A stretch of DNA of 64,000 nt from Phycisphaerales bacterium. GTDB lineage: Bacteria; Planctomycetota; Phycisphaerae; Phycisphaerales; SM1A02. Positions 26,186 through 34,752 of the stretch are shown here, in pieces. A model generated the notes under the pieces. It was given only the letters and a program-made list of their open reading frames with translations, was not told where the DNA came from and ran no database searches. Within the stretch, counting starts at the first letter, position 1; each line of letters starts with the position of its first letter. The position numbers and the translations under genes are program-made. Location of the stretch: positions 62,001 to 126,000 of the forward strand of contig JAKVBU010000009.1 of the NCBI GenBank assembly GCA_022446885.1, read 5' to 3'.

Positions 26186-27076
26186 TCAACCACCAGCGAG
26201 GGTGACCAAGGCCCATGCCAAGGGGCCGGTGATGAGCAGAGAGTCGAGCACATCCAGTACCCCGCCCATGCCCGGCAGCAGGGTGCCACTGTCCTTGGCC
26301 TGGGCATCACGCTTGACCATGCTCATCGCCAGATCGCCGATCAGGCCACCGATCGCCAGCAGTGCGCCCAAGAGCCCAACCTGCCACAAGGGGACATTGG
26401 CAGGGGTCCAGTCGACAGTTGGGTCATGCAGCAGTGCTTGGAAGAGCACCAGTGCGACGACGACCGAACAGAGCACGCCTCCTGCGACCCCTTCCCAGGT
26501 TTTGCCAGGGCTCAACCATGGAATGAGCTTGTGCCTGCCCATGAGCATGCCGGTGGCGTAGGCCCCGATGTCTGCAAACTTGGTGACCAAAACCACCATC
26601 AAGACGAGCCAGGCGCCGCCAACTGGCGTCGGCGCCAAATGAAGCATGGCCAGCAGCATGCCCAGCCCTGCGCCGACCCAAATGCTGGAGAGCACTGCCG
26701 CTCCAGCAGCAGCAAGGGCGCCTTCACACCGTCGCTGCAGTGCATTGATGAACAGGGCAATCAACGCTGCAGCCAGCGGAATCAGCAGCAACACAAGAGA
26801 AGCGCACCCTTGCTCTTGGCTGCAGCACCAGATGGCTACGGTCATGCCTGCAGCGCCAAGTGCGCCGGGCAAGCGGGAGAGGGTGGATCCTCGGGTGGCG
26901 CTCTGCATCAGGGCAGTCAGTTCGGCGCCGCCAAGTGCCCCAAAGAGGGCGCTCAACACAACCAGCATGATGCCCAGCGGTGTGGCCCAGACGCCCGCGG
27001 CATACACGTCCAGCCACGTCAATCCCAACAGGAGGGCGATGAGGAGAGGGCCGGTGATCAGGCGAAGTCGAAGCAA
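26186..27076 (-). CDS. cdsA: Phosphatidate cytidylyltransferase
   Basis: This 296-residue membrane protein makes CDP-diacylglycerol, the branch point of phospholipid synthesis. Eight hydrophobic helices precede the C-terminal CDP-alcohol signature, seen here as SMVKRDAQAKDSGTLLPGMGG followed by LDVLDSLL (about 252-280), with the expected Lys and Asp residues. The start is TTG at 27074-27076, about 12 bases after a GGGAG within the end of the rhodanese gene; no better start is in frame. Confidence 0.93.
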   Translation of the reverse strand: MLRLRLITGPLLIALLLGLTWLDVYAAGVWATPLGIMLVVLSALFGALGGAELTALMQSATRGSTLSRLPGALGAAGMTVAIWCCSQEQGCASLVLLLIPLAAALIALFINALQRRCEGALAAAGAAVLSSIWVGAGLGMLLAMLHLAPTPVGGAWLVLMVVLVTKFADIGAYATGMLMGRHKLIPWLSPGKTWEGVAGGVLCSVVVALVLFQALLHDPTVDWTPANVPLWQVGLLGALLAIGGLIGDLAMSMVKRDAQAKDSGTLLPGMGGVLDVLDSLLITGPLAWALVTLAGG

Positions 27077-27085
27077 GGTACGCAG

Positions 27086-27436
27086 TCACTCCCAGGGAAA
27101 GGACGGATCAATCTTCTCTGACCAGACTTGCAAGCCGCCATCCAGGGAAACAACGCAGGGGAACCCACGTAGCGTCAGGTATCGAGCGACTATTCGCGAC
27201 CGTCTTCCGGTGCGACAATAGATGACCACGTCTCGGTCTTGCAGTCCATCAAGTTCATCTTGTCGCAGGCTCAACTCCTGCATGGGCAGGTGCACTGCAC
27301 CTGGCAGGTGGCCCATATCGAACTCAGGCTGCGTGCGACAATCAAGGAGCACCATGGATGCATCGCCTTTCTCGAGCCGTGAACGGACCGTCTCGGGGCT
27401 GATGACCCATCCATCACGCGTAAAGGCATCGCTCAT
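27086..27436 (-). CDS. Single-domain rhodanese
   Basis: This 116-residue rhodanese domain carries sulfur or phosphate on a cysteine. The active-site loop CRTGRRS begins at Cys74 and the CH2 motifs are present (LLDCRTQPEFDMGHLPGAVHLP). It overlaps the recX stop by 4 bases and is followed 9 bases later by cdsA. The substrate is unknown; single rhodaneses serve tRNA thiolation, cyanide or sulfide metabolism. Confidence 0.9.
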   Translation of the reverse strand: MSDAFTRDGWVISPETVRSRLEKGDASMVLLDCRTQPEFDMGHLPGAVHLPMQELSLRQDELDGLQDRDVVIYCRTGRRSRIVARYLTLRGFPCVVSLDGGLQVWSEKIDPSFPWE

Positions 27437-28083
27437 TGGGCCGGATTGTACTCAGAGTCCGCCTCGCCCAGCCCAAGTTGATCCAGCGTGTCCTGCACCG
27501 TCTGCATGTCGAATCCCCGTCGCCCAAGTCGCCCGGCAAGCCGCCGCGCCTGTGTGGGCGAATCGAGTCGTTTCATCGACTGCAGCATGTCTCGGGCTGC
27601 CACAAGGGCCCCCTCGCTGGGGCTGCGTGCTTGTGCATGATCCTCGAGCACTTGGGCCGCCGCTTTGGGATCAATCTGGTGCTGCACCAAGGCCTGCTCC
27701 AGGCGGCGCGTTCCGACAGGTCCACCACGCTCCAGCGAACGCAGTAACGAACGGCCCGCTTCGGCGTCGTTGAGCACCCCCAGTTGGGTCAGATGTTCGA
27801 CGATGGGGACAGCGACATCAGCGCCAAATCGCTTCTCCAATCGAGCTTGCAGGGCGGCTGCACTCATCGGTGCTCGAGCAAGCAACTTCATCGCCGCGTC
27901 GTGTGCCTTGGCGAGTGCTCCGGCATGATCGAGCACCTCGGTCTGTACCTCATCGCCGGGGTTGAACTTCTCGGCTTCGGAGGCTCGAACGCGCCATCGC
28001 CGGCGACCGGCTCGTACCAGACACACATTGGGACCCTCGCTTGAGTGGTCGATTGAGTCGATCCGGGATGTCTGATCAGACAT
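27433..28083 (-). CDS. recX: Regulatory protein RecX
   Basis: This 216-residue protein has three repeats of three-helix RecX units, for example SAAALQARLEKRFG, GPVGTRRLEQALVQHQ and ARRLAGRLGRRGFDMQTVQDTL, preceded by a ~60-residue beta domain. RecX binds RecA filaments and limits recombination. It is not next to recA here, which is common. The start overlaps the upstream TPR gene by 8 bases and carries a GAGG sequence about 10 bases away. Confidence 0.88.
   Translation of the reverse strand: MSDQTSRIDSIDHSSEGPNVCLVRAGRRRWRVRASEAEKFNPGDEVQTEVLDHAGALAKAHDAAMKLLARAPMSAAALQARLEKRFGADVAVPIVEHLTQLGVLNDAEAGRSLLRSLERGGPVGTRRLEQALVQHQIDPKAAAQVLEDHAQARSPSEGALVAARDMLQSMKRLDSPTQARRLAGRLGRRGFDMQTVQDTLDQLGLGEADSEYNPAQ
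27445..27450 (-). promoter_or_regulatory. Possible leaderless -10 box of the rhodanese gene
   Basis: TACAAT on the minus strand ends 8 bases before the rhodanese ATG. It lies inside the last codons of recX, so it may be chance. Confidence 0.25.
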
Positions 28084-28390
28084 CGCACTGGGCCCTCAGG
28101 GCTTCCAGATCTCCTACAGCCGAGTGGTCGCCTGCATCGTGGGCGACCTGCAGCCCCGTATCGATCGCTTGAGCCGCCTCGTTGGTGGCGCCAGTAGCGA
28201 GTTTGCAGCGAGCGATGTGGTACCAGGCCCATGGCTGAGCCTCATCCATACTCAACGACTGCTCCAGATGGGCGATGGCCTTCTCTGGATGGTCGCTTGA
28301 GGCGTACTCCATGCCGAGGGCATACAGGCAGAACGGGTCGGTTGGATCCGACTCCAGCATGCGTCTGAGTTGTTCGATTCGATCGGTCAT
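28076..28390 (-). CDS. Small TPR-like protein
   Basis: This 104-residue protein consists of about three TPR helix pairs, including DPFCLYALGMEYASSDHPEKAIAHLEQSL, where PxxxxxLG and DHPEKAI spacing is typical. The ATG at 28388-28390 (MTDRIEQL) is preferred over the frame start at 28433 because it has a GAAGG sequence and a TACGGT box 10 bases away. The gene probably acts as a scaffold; it leads the recX, rhodanese and cdsA run. Function cannot be assigned. Confidence 0.75.
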   Translation of the reverse strand: MTDRIEQLRRMLESDPTDPFCLYALGMEYASSDHPEKAIAHLEQSLSMDEAQPWAWYHIARCKLATGATNEAAQAIDTGLQVAHDAGDHSAVGDLEALRAQCDV

Positions 28391-28400
28391 GGTCGCCTTC

Positions 28401-28406
28401 ACCGTA
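28401..28406 (-). promoter_or_regulatory. -10 box of the TPR gene, overlapping the box of the divergent gene
   Basis: TACGGT on the minus strand ends 10 bases before the ATG at 28390. Its first two bases are the complement of the first two bases of the plus-strand box at 28405-28410. Confidence 0.45.
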
Positions 28407-28410
28407 TCCT
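28405..28410 (+). promoter_or_regulatory. -10 box of the lipoprotein gene at 28420
   Basis: TATCCT ends 9 bases before the ATG at 28420. It shares the TA at 28405-28406 with the minus-strand box, forming a back-to-back promoter pair. Confidence 0.45.
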
Positions 28411-28419
28411 TTGTCGGCC

Positions 28420-29892
28420 ATGGTACGAAGCGCACTGTTGATCACATTGGTAGGGGCCCTGCTGGGGGGGTGTACGCGACGGTATGTCAGGCCCGAGTCC
28501 ATCGCGCCGGATGTGACCGATCTGCAGGTGCGTGATCGTACAGGGGGCACCTGCTTCCGCTGCATTCGGGTAGGAGATGTCGTATGGGCTACGGACGGTC
28601 GAGCACTGCTGCTTCTTGACGACCGGGGCCGGGTGGTGCGAAGCGTTGAACTGGGTGAGTCGGGAGCGGATGCCCCCATTGTTGAACTGTTGGTGGTCGG
28701 CGACAGGGCGGTCGCGGTGTTCGAAGAAGATCACGTGCAGGTGCTCGATTTTGCGGATCCTCGATTTCCAGTGACCGTACGGCGGGCGGACGCTCGCCGC
28801 CTCGGCCTGACGCCGCGAGGCGCAGCAGTGATCGAAGACGAGATCATCGTGCTCTCCGACGAAGGCGCGGTATCGCTGGATTCGCTTGAGCGACTGGTGC
28901 GCAGCGCGGCTGTCCAGTCGATGGTGGATTCCCCCAGTGGTGGCTGGTACGTGACAGGCAGGCGGATCCACCGGCTTGATGACGGCAAGTACATCGGAAC
29001 GGCTTCCCAACTGGCGCGAGGTCCCTCGGGGCAGTGGGCCTTTGTTCGAAACGAGGGAGACGCTGCTCTGTTGGGGATGCTGGGTGCCGATGGTCACGAG
29101 ATAGACCCTCGTCATCTCACCCGAGGGGTGCCTTCACCGGTGCATCAACTTCGATTTGACGGCTCACGGCTGGCTGCTGTTGCTGCAGATGGGCTGTACC
29201 TCTTCGAGCTGCGTGAGCATCAACTTCAGCCGCTTGTGACCTGGAAGCAGGTGGGGCTGCACGATGCACTCATGTTTGAAGACGGCACGGTGCTGGCCGT
29301 AGGTGAGCATGGGCGGAGCCTGCTTGATCCCAGGCGACGAGGGGCCTTGGAGGTGTACCGACATGAGTCACCCGGCGGCCTTGTGAATGTAGGCCCCTCG
29401 ACAGGAGGGCTCGTCGCAACGGGAGCAGCTGGTGGGTGGTCATTCCAGCCGGGGCGTGACGTCACTCGCGTGCACGGCGCAATTGCGGCTGCGATTCCGC
29501 CCACGTCCGCCAGCATGCTTGATTGGTCGGTGGAACTCGATGAAGCGGGCGTCGCTGCAATCACGACGCCGCTTGGGCAGGTCGATCTGGAGCCACCAGA
29601 CGGCGGGCGATTCACGTGCGTGACGACGACCCCAGCGGCATTCTGGCTGGGGCATGATCGCGGCATATTGCGGCTGGCCCCGCCTGCTATCAGGCCGGAA
29701 GTTCCCGAGCTTGAGGAAGGCGAGACGGTCGATCCGATGTTGGGCTCCACCCAGATGTCTGTTCGGCTGGGCGGCCCGGTGCTTGGATGCACGCCGTTGG
29801 TGCTTGGACGAGGGGTTGCCTATGCCACGGCCCACGACGGCTTTGGCATGGTGGTTGAGCGCAAGTCACACCCGGACGCACCCCAGCACTGA
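28420..29892 (+). CDS. Lipoprotein with beta-propeller-like repeats
   Basis: This 490-residue protein starts MVRSALLITL and has a signal peptide ending LLGGC (Cys18), a clear lipobox. The remainder is rich in short beta strands in the pattern of a WD/PQQ-like propeller (for example VWATDGRALLLLDDRGRVVRSVEL). No catalytic motif is seen. A TTG at 28411 and the ATG at 28420 are both in frame; the ATG matches the TATCCT box spacing. It ends with a hairpin before the convergent VgrG cassette. Confidence 0.75.
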   Translation: MVRSALLITLVGALLGGCTRRYVRPESIAPDVTDLQVRDRTGGTCFRCIRVGDVVWATDGRALLLLDDRGRVVRSVELGESGADAPIVELLVVGDRAVAVFEEDHVQVLDFADPRFPVTVRRADARRLGLTPRGAAVIEDEIIVLSDEGAVSLDSLERLVRSAAVQSMVDSPSGGWYVTGRRIHRLDDGKYIGTASQLARGPSGQWAFVRNEGDAALLGMLGADGHEIDPRHLTRGVPSPVHQLRFDGSRLAAVAADGLYLFELREHQLQPLVTWKQVGLHDALMFEDGTVLAVGEHGRSLLDPRRRGALEVYRHESPGGLVNVGPSTGGLVATGAAGGWSFQPGRDVTRVHGAIAAAIPPTSASMLDWSVELDEAGVAAITTPLGQVDLEPPDGGRFTCVTTTPAAFWLGHDRGILRLAPPAIRPEVPELEEGETVDPMLGSTQMSVRLGGPVLGCTPLVLGRGVAYATAHDGFGMVVERKSHPDAPQH

Positions 29893-29932
29893 CGTGTGTT
29901 GATCTGAGGCCTCTCGGCGAAAGGGCGAGTAG

Positions 29933-29957
29933 CGCAGGCTCTGCTCCGAAGCCTGCG
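29933..29957. terminator. Hairpin between the lipoprotein gene and the VgrG cassette
   Basis: CGCAGGCT pairs with AGCCTGCG across a 9-base loop, in the 78-base space between convergent genes. No T-tract follows. Confidence 0.4.
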
Positions 29958-29970
29958 GCGACCTCGGTCT

Positions 29971-30282
29971 TCAGAGCACTGTAAACAGCGCTGACTCAAC
30001 TTCGACGGCCCCGGCCGTCAAGTCGAGGTCTCCAGCCTGAACCTCGAGGCCGCCAGTTGCGACATCCATGTCTCCAGCCTCGACAGAAACGGCCGCTTCG
30101 GCCGTCAGGTTGATTTCGGGCGCTTCAATCTCAACCATTTCCGGCGTGATGGACATGATTGTCTCGTCAGCTATCAACTCAATGGTCTGCCCTTCAACGC
30201 CCACGATTTGCAGGCCTAACTTGTCGTTGACGATGGCGACTTGCGGCGGTGCGGTCACGATGAGGTCTTCTTCTGCGGCCAT
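29971..30282 (-). CDS. Tiny repetitive beta-helix protein of the VgrG cassette
   Basis: This 103-residue acidic protein has a near-period-eight pattern of alternating hydrophobic and acidic residues, such as IELIADETIMSITPEMVEIEAPEINLTAEAAV and GDLDLTAGAVEVESA. This is the pattern of the triple-stranded beta-helix needle at the tip of phage gp5 and VgrG spikes. It has no Cys and no enzymatic motif. Its position last in the cassette, 41 bases after the DUF6931-like gene, suggests an added tip or extension to the spike. The assignment is an inference from repeat geometry. Confidence 0.6.
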   Translation of the reverse strand: MAAEEDLIVTAPPQVAIVNDKLGLQIVGVEGQTIELIADETIMSITPEMVEIEAPEINLTAEAAVSVEAGDMDVATGGLEVQAGDLDLTAGAVEVESALFTVL

Positions 30283-30322
30283 GGCATTGAGCTCCGGGGG
30301 TGGTGATTCAGATCAGGTTGCG

Positions 30323-31501
30323 TCAAGCCAGAATAGGTGAGCGTGGGCTCGTGCGGTACTTGGTCCAGATGTGGAACTGCTCGAGGGCATCGTCCCAGTG
30401 TTCCTTGCCCTCCGCTGTGTGCAGGCCAAGCTTCAGGCACCAGTGCAGGCGGCTGGGTTTGGTCAGCAAGCCACCCTTCATGTTCAGAGTATTCGTCAGT
30501 GTGGCGCGAATGCCCTTAGCTCGAAGCACAGGGGTTGGTGGAACGACCGCGCCAGCTGGCTTCATGTTCAGATTCTCGCCGCTCCAGAAGGTGGCGGTGG
30601 CCAGCGCCTTGGCCGGCCCAGCCGATGTCAGGGCCTGCGCAGTCTCGCCTGCGATGTTGGCGTAATCCTGACACGGATTGACGATCCACTGCAGGGCGCT
30701 GGCGAGCGCTCGCCCACCTGCGCGGCGTGATCGCAGCGCGATGCGGCCCTTCAGGGAGGTGGGGTCGATCGGAACCGGCGGCTTCTTGCCGCCGGGGGCC
30801 GCCATGCCCGGGCCCGTGCGGCGGCCTGTCTGAGAGGGCTTGGGAATGATCGATGGCCCGGATGGAATCTTGGTCCAGTCGATCTGTCGCTGAATGATCG
30901 ATGTGATCGCGTCGGCCTGTGTTCGCAGTTCCGGGTTGGCGTTGAGCATCGCAAGCACGCGAGGTGAGTTCATGGCCGACTTGATCTGGTTGACCATGGG
31001 CGCCATGGCTTCCTCCGCGGCTGCCGCGGCTTCACCTGTAGGCGGGGCCGGTGATGAGATCAATGGGGGGGGGATGGCGGCCTCGGCCTGCTTTCCCTGC
31101 TCAGCCTTGATCTTGGCGGCCTTGGCTGCCGCAAGCTTGGCCCAAGTTTCCCGCTCAATGTCCAACTTGACATCCCAGTAGAAGCGGGCTGCCCACCAGA
31201 GGGCCTCACGGGGCGGCAGGGCGCTTGCCAGCAGGTTGATGGCCGGTACGAATTCCTCTTCGGCAATCAAGGTGCGCAAGGTCTTGTGCAGATCATCAGA
31301 CTCTTCTGCAACGACTTCGCAGGCAGGCCCCAGTTTGTGCTTGAGCACGAAGGCTTCCGGGGTGTCATCCACCTGTTCGATCAGTGGCATGACCGAGGGC
31401 ATGTCTGGCAATGGCACATTCGGCGCCGGGGGCGGTGCGGGCAGCCTGCGGCAGAGTTCGGTCAGTTCCTCGGGTATCTGGTCTGGCCACTCACCGTCCA
31501 T
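30323..31501 (-). CDS. Probable VgrG-associated adaptor (resembles DUF6931 proteins)
   Basis: This 392-residue protein has an N-terminal Pro-rich region, then a helical segment with LLASALPPREALWWAARFYWD (about 90-120), a motif I associate from memory with DUF6931 proteins beside VgrG genes; I could not search to confirm. A central Pro/Gly-rich linker leads to a C-terminal ~150-residue region including NAKxx-free, Trp- and His-containing sequence (HWCLKLGLHTAEGKEHW). It is a candidate adaptor or effector. It sits 40 bases after the VgrG C-part gene and has no signal peptide. Confidence 0.55.
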   Translation of the reverse strand: MDGEWPDQIPEELTELCRRLPAPPPAPNVPLPDMPSVMPLIEQVDDTPEAFVLKHKLGPACEVVAEESDDLHKTLRTLIAEEEFVPAINLLASALPPREALWWAARFYWDVKLDIERETWAKLAAAKAAKIKAEQGKQAEAAIPPPLISSPAPPTGEAAAAAEEAMAPMVNQIKSAMNSPRVLAMLNANPELRTQADAITSIIQRQIDWTKIPSGPSIIPKPSQTGRRTGPGMAAPGGKKPPVPIDPTSLKGRIALRSRRAGGRALASALQWIVNPCQDYANIAGETAQALTSAGPAKALATATFWSGENLNMKPAGAVVPPTPVLRAKGIRATLTNTLNMKGGLLTKPSRLHWCLKLGLHTAEGKEHWDDALEQFHIWTKYRTSPRSPILA

Positions 31502-31540
31502 GGATCCACCTGCGATGCAATCGTGGTTGTCGATTCAAAC

Positions 31541-33484
31541 TCAAGCCTCTGCCTCCGCGGCTCGCGTTGCGGCCGCCTCTTCGATCAATGGGGCAAGCGA
31601 CACGTACCCACTGACTTCCCCGGTCTCTTCGGTGGTGACCTTGTGAGTTCCACGGAGCGATGACGCCCATGTGCCGAAGGCGTCCATCCGTGAAGCAGCG
31701 AATCGCACCATGCTGGCGCAGGCCGCTCCACCGGCGGCGATCGCGGTTTCCGTGACGGTCATCAAGGGAAGCAGTGGCAGCAGCGGGCCAAAGCTGGACG
31801 TGAGTCTGGTGAGGGTCGCCACCGATGCCTCACACTCGATCCCCACCAGCGATGTCCGACACTCCTGCCAGTTGCTGGCGAGCATGAGGCAGTGCCCTTC
31901 TTCCGGATCGACCACCACTGGTAGCGGGACTTCAGAGATCGGTATGCCCGCAGCTTGGTTGGCTTTTTTGATCTTGTCGAGCGCCGCTGCTCCACCCATC
32001 CGCGGCATCAACTTCTGATACAAGCCGGGTAGGTAATACCCGCCAAGCATGTACGCCTCGTTGCCCTTGGCGACAAATCCGGAACTCTTGGCCCGCACAG
32101 TCAGGCTCATCAAGTCGCCTGCCAGCGCTCCGCCGGCCACGATGGACCCCATGCCTATCGCCCAAGCAAGCCAACCGTCCGAGTCGTCGGCGCTGGGGAG
32201 TGTCTTGTTCATCCGCCAGGACGTGCCCGTTTCAAAATTGGTTTGAATGCCCAATGCACCCATCGTCGTGTCCAGCAGGCCCCAGGAGAGTTCTTCGACA
32301 TCCAGTTGGGTGCTGGTTGTGTCACCTGCCTTGATGCCGATCTTGATGGCGCCCATGGGTAGCAAGGCTGCGAGCGACCCGACCGAGGCGTAATTGACCC
32401 ATCCTGACACGCACTTGACCGTTGCCATGGCGGACAGTGTGGCCTGCAGCGGCACCAACTCGAGTTTGCTGCCCAGGCTGCTCAGGTTGATTGAGATGAG
32501 TGAACTCAGGTTGACACTGGGGGCATAGGCTTTGATTGAAGTGGGGCTCAACGCAAGGGACACACCCATGCCGAAATCGGCCGCCTTGTTCTGGGTGAGC
32601 ACGATGCCATCGGACGTGATCGTGAGGCCCGACTCCCCAACCTGCAGCGAGATTGAGGAGGACGACTCGATGTGCACTGGCCCGTTGGCGCTGGTGGTGA
32701 TGTTCCCGATCGCCGTGCTGGCGATCGAGCCCCGCGATGATTGCGAGATGAAGTCCTGCCCATAGATCGACACCCCGCCCGTGTCGCTGCTTTGATCAGC
32801 TCGCTTGCTTTGAATAGCGATCTCATTGAATGGGAGATCAACTGCATCCAGGGCCGCCAGCCCGGTCGCGTGGGCAGGTGTTCCATGAGCGGACTGGCCG
32901 CTGGAGTAGGCGGGTGGGGTTTGCCACCATGAGGCGCCCGAGACCAGCATGCCCGAGTCCTGCATGAGGCCGTGATCTGCCTGGGGGGCTATGCCGGCGG
33001 TGTTGCTTCCATCGCTCTCGATGTTCGTGATTCGCAAGCCAGTAGAGCGAAGCGCCGAATTCTGAGCGTCTGGAGGCAGTTGGGAGATGGTCTCGCTGGT
33101 GTACTGCGATCCCAAGCAGACGTTCTTATCGCCAACTTGAAGAAAGTAGACCCACGTATTGACGCGCGGAACCCCCGTTACGCCTGAGCGATTTGCCGCG
33201 ACCGAGGGCAGCCAGAGTGCATCCACTTGGTGTGCGCTGCCCGTGGTGCCTTGGGGTTGGATGGTGATGAACCAACAGTCAGCATCGGTACTTGCTGAAC
33301 TTGCGATCGTCTGGATGGAGACAACTTTACCGGCGGAGAGCTCGACCTGCGGCATGGTCATGGTGCAGGTCATGCCACCGCCAGTGCCCCCTGTGCCGCC
33401 AGCGCCGCCCGAATCGCCGCCACCACTATTGGTGTGGATACAACATGCCACTGGACGTGCGGGAGTGGTCACAGTGACCTCCAC
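31541..33484 (-). CDS. VgrG C-terminal half with a large extension, possible effector
   Basis: This 647-residue protein overlaps the N-half gene by 16 bases. It opens with a Gly-rich linker (about 22-38), then an OB/gp5-like region (VNTWVYFLQVGD near residue 110) and a beta-helix-like stretch with ITTSANGPVHIESSSSISLQVG and ITSDGIVLT. The C-terminal ~250 residues include two strongly hydrophobic segments (about 450-475 and 580-605), suggesting membrane insertion. No known toxin motif is visible. The call as a VgrG spike part rests on position and fold pattern, not on sequence identity. Confidence 0.6.
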   Translation of the reverse strand: MEVTVTTPARPVACCIHTNSGGGDSGGAGGTGGTGGGMTCTMTMPQVELSAGKVVSIQTIASSASTDADCWFITIQPQGTTGSAHQVDALWLPSVAANRSGVTGVPRVNTWVYFLQVGDKNVCLGSQYTSETISQLPPDAQNSALRSTGLRITNIESDGSNTAGIAPQADHGLMQDSGMLVSGASWWQTPPAYSSGQSAHGTPAHATGLAALDAVDLPFNEIAIQSKRADQSSDTGGVSIYGQDFISQSSRGSIASTAIGNITTSANGPVHIESSSSISLQVGESGLTITSDGIVLTQNKAADFGMGVSLALSPTSIKAYAPSVNLSSLISINLSSLGSKLELVPLQATLSAMATVKCVSGWVNYASVGSLAALLPMGAIKIGIKAGDTTSTQLDVEELSWGLLDTTMGALGIQTNFETGTSWRMNKTLPSADDSDGWLAWAIGMGSIVAGGALAGDLMSLTVRAKSSGFVAKGNEAYMLGGYYLPGLYQKLMPRMGGAAALDKIKKANQAAGIPISEVPLPVVVDPEEGHCLMLASNWQECRTSLVGIECEASVATLTRLTSSFGPLLPLLPLMTVTETAIAAGGAACASMVRFAASRMDAFGTWASSLRGTHKVTTEETGEVSGYVSLAPLIEEAAATRAAEAEA

Positions 33485-34725
33485 TCTTGAATCGCGCTCT
33501 CAACGCCGCCTGCGATGGAGTTCTCTCCTAACTGCGGAGGCTCCATTCGGTCAAGCCTGACAGGTGGGCGGAAGGGGGTGTCGGCCGGAATGGCCGTAAA
33601 CGTGCCGCGAGCGGAATACTCAGTTTGGAGGATGGTCTCCCAAGTCTCACCTAACACGATCAAACGCGAGGCGGTTACGAAGAAGGGCCCATCGTCACCA
33701 CCGGGCATCGAGTTCGGGGCAATGATGCATCCGGGAACGATGGCAGGTGACTCGGTCAACCCCTGCCGCCAGACCCGTTCAAGATGCAGCGATTGCTCCC
33801 GCACGTTCGAGAGTGCATCACGCAACTCGGTCATGCGCAGACCGGCCTGCGCAGATCCAAGGGCATTGTCGATGTACTCCCAACCCTTGAAATGCTCAGA
33901 AGATGGTGAGGTCTCCATCAGATTGGCATTGGAGGGGCGAGTATTGCCGGCCACAGATGTGTGCCAGGTAGAGACAACCGGAATCTGGGGCTCGAGCGTT
34001 GCACGTCGTTCCCATTGGAATATGCGGTGGAGCTCCAAGCCTGAGCCCAGCATGCCGTACTGCAGATCAAGATCTGTGGCCCACGCATCGGCCGCAGGGC
34101 TGAATGTGCCCAACAGGAGATGTACATTACGCTGATCAGGGCCATCGAAGGTGGTTCGGGTGAAGATGCCCGCTTGGGCGCAGATGCGTCGGATGAAATC
34201 CAGATCTGTCTCATTCACCTGCCGCACATGCTGCAGCGGAATCGTGCATGGCTCGTTGTCGGTCACCATCATGGGGCCGGTGTCCACCATCTGCACACGC
34301 TCGCCCCACTCATCGAACAGGGTCCGGCAGATGGCCAGCACGCTCATGTTGTTGAATTGCCGCGTCTGGCGGCGAAGTCGCATCTGCTCGATAGGCGCCG
34401 CCGCCCAGAGCCGAATGGTCAGGCGGTCGCTCCCCTGATGCCACTCGTTGAGTTGCTGCCATTGGGTGATGACACCGCCTACGTGCCGAGTCTGGCGTGA
34501 CTCCACCAGCGAGGGGATCTGGATGGAGAACCACTTGCCGAGCATGTCCGAGGGGTCGACGTCGTCGCCGTCGCACTCGACGTCAGCAACGATGCTACCG
34601 GAGGTACACAGCGACTCGATCACTTCGGCGCTGCGCAAACGCCACGCGGTCTCGCCATCAATCTGGATGGTGGCGTGTCGGTACGACTCAAGTTCAGATA
34701 CGGCAAGGGCCACGCTTGGATCCAC
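33469..34725 (-). CDS. VgrG N-terminal half (gp27-like)
   Basis: This 418-residue protein corresponds to the gp27-like domain of VgrG, the spike base of type VI secretion systems and related contractile machines. The typical motif is present as VNETDLDFIRRICAQAGI (about 191-208), where canonical VgrG has YxESDxxFIxRLLxxxGI. In normal VgrG this domain is fused to gp5, which is here the next gene. The start is GTG at 34723-34725, with GGAGGA almost touching it. No other T6SS component gene is within the window. Confidence 0.75.
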   Translation of the reverse strand: MDPSVALAVSELESYRHATIQIDGETAWRLRSAEVIESLCTSGSIVADVECDGDDVDPSDMLGKWFSIQIPSLVESRQTRHVGGVITQWQQLNEWHQGSDRLTIRLWAAAPIEQMRLRRQTRQFNNMSVLAICRTLFDEWGERVQMVDTGPMMVTDNEPCTIPLQHVRQVNETDLDFIRRICAQAGIFTRTTFDGPDQRNVHLLLGTFSPAADAWATDLDLQYGMLGSGLELHRIFQWERRATLEPQIPVVSTWHTSVAGNTRPSNANLMETSPSSEHFKGWEYIDNALGSAQAGLRMTELRDALSNVREQSLHLERVWRQGLTESPAIVPGCIIAPNSMPGGDDGPFFVTASRLIVLGETWETILQTEYSARGTFTAIPADTPFRPPVRLDRMEPPQLGENSIAGGVESAIQEWRSL

Positions 34726-34752
34726 TCCTCCGGGCCATTGCCCGTGGACACC

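Noticed and set aside
29971-34725. A complete type VI secretion system.
   Set aside because: Only VgrG-like, adaptor-like and beta-helix genes are present; sheath, baseplate, membrane-complex and ATPase genes are absent from the window.
29971-34725. A prophage or insertion element around the VgrG cassette.
   Set aside because: No integrase, transposase, attachment repeats or terminal inverted repeats were seen; flanking genes are ordinary housekeeping genes.
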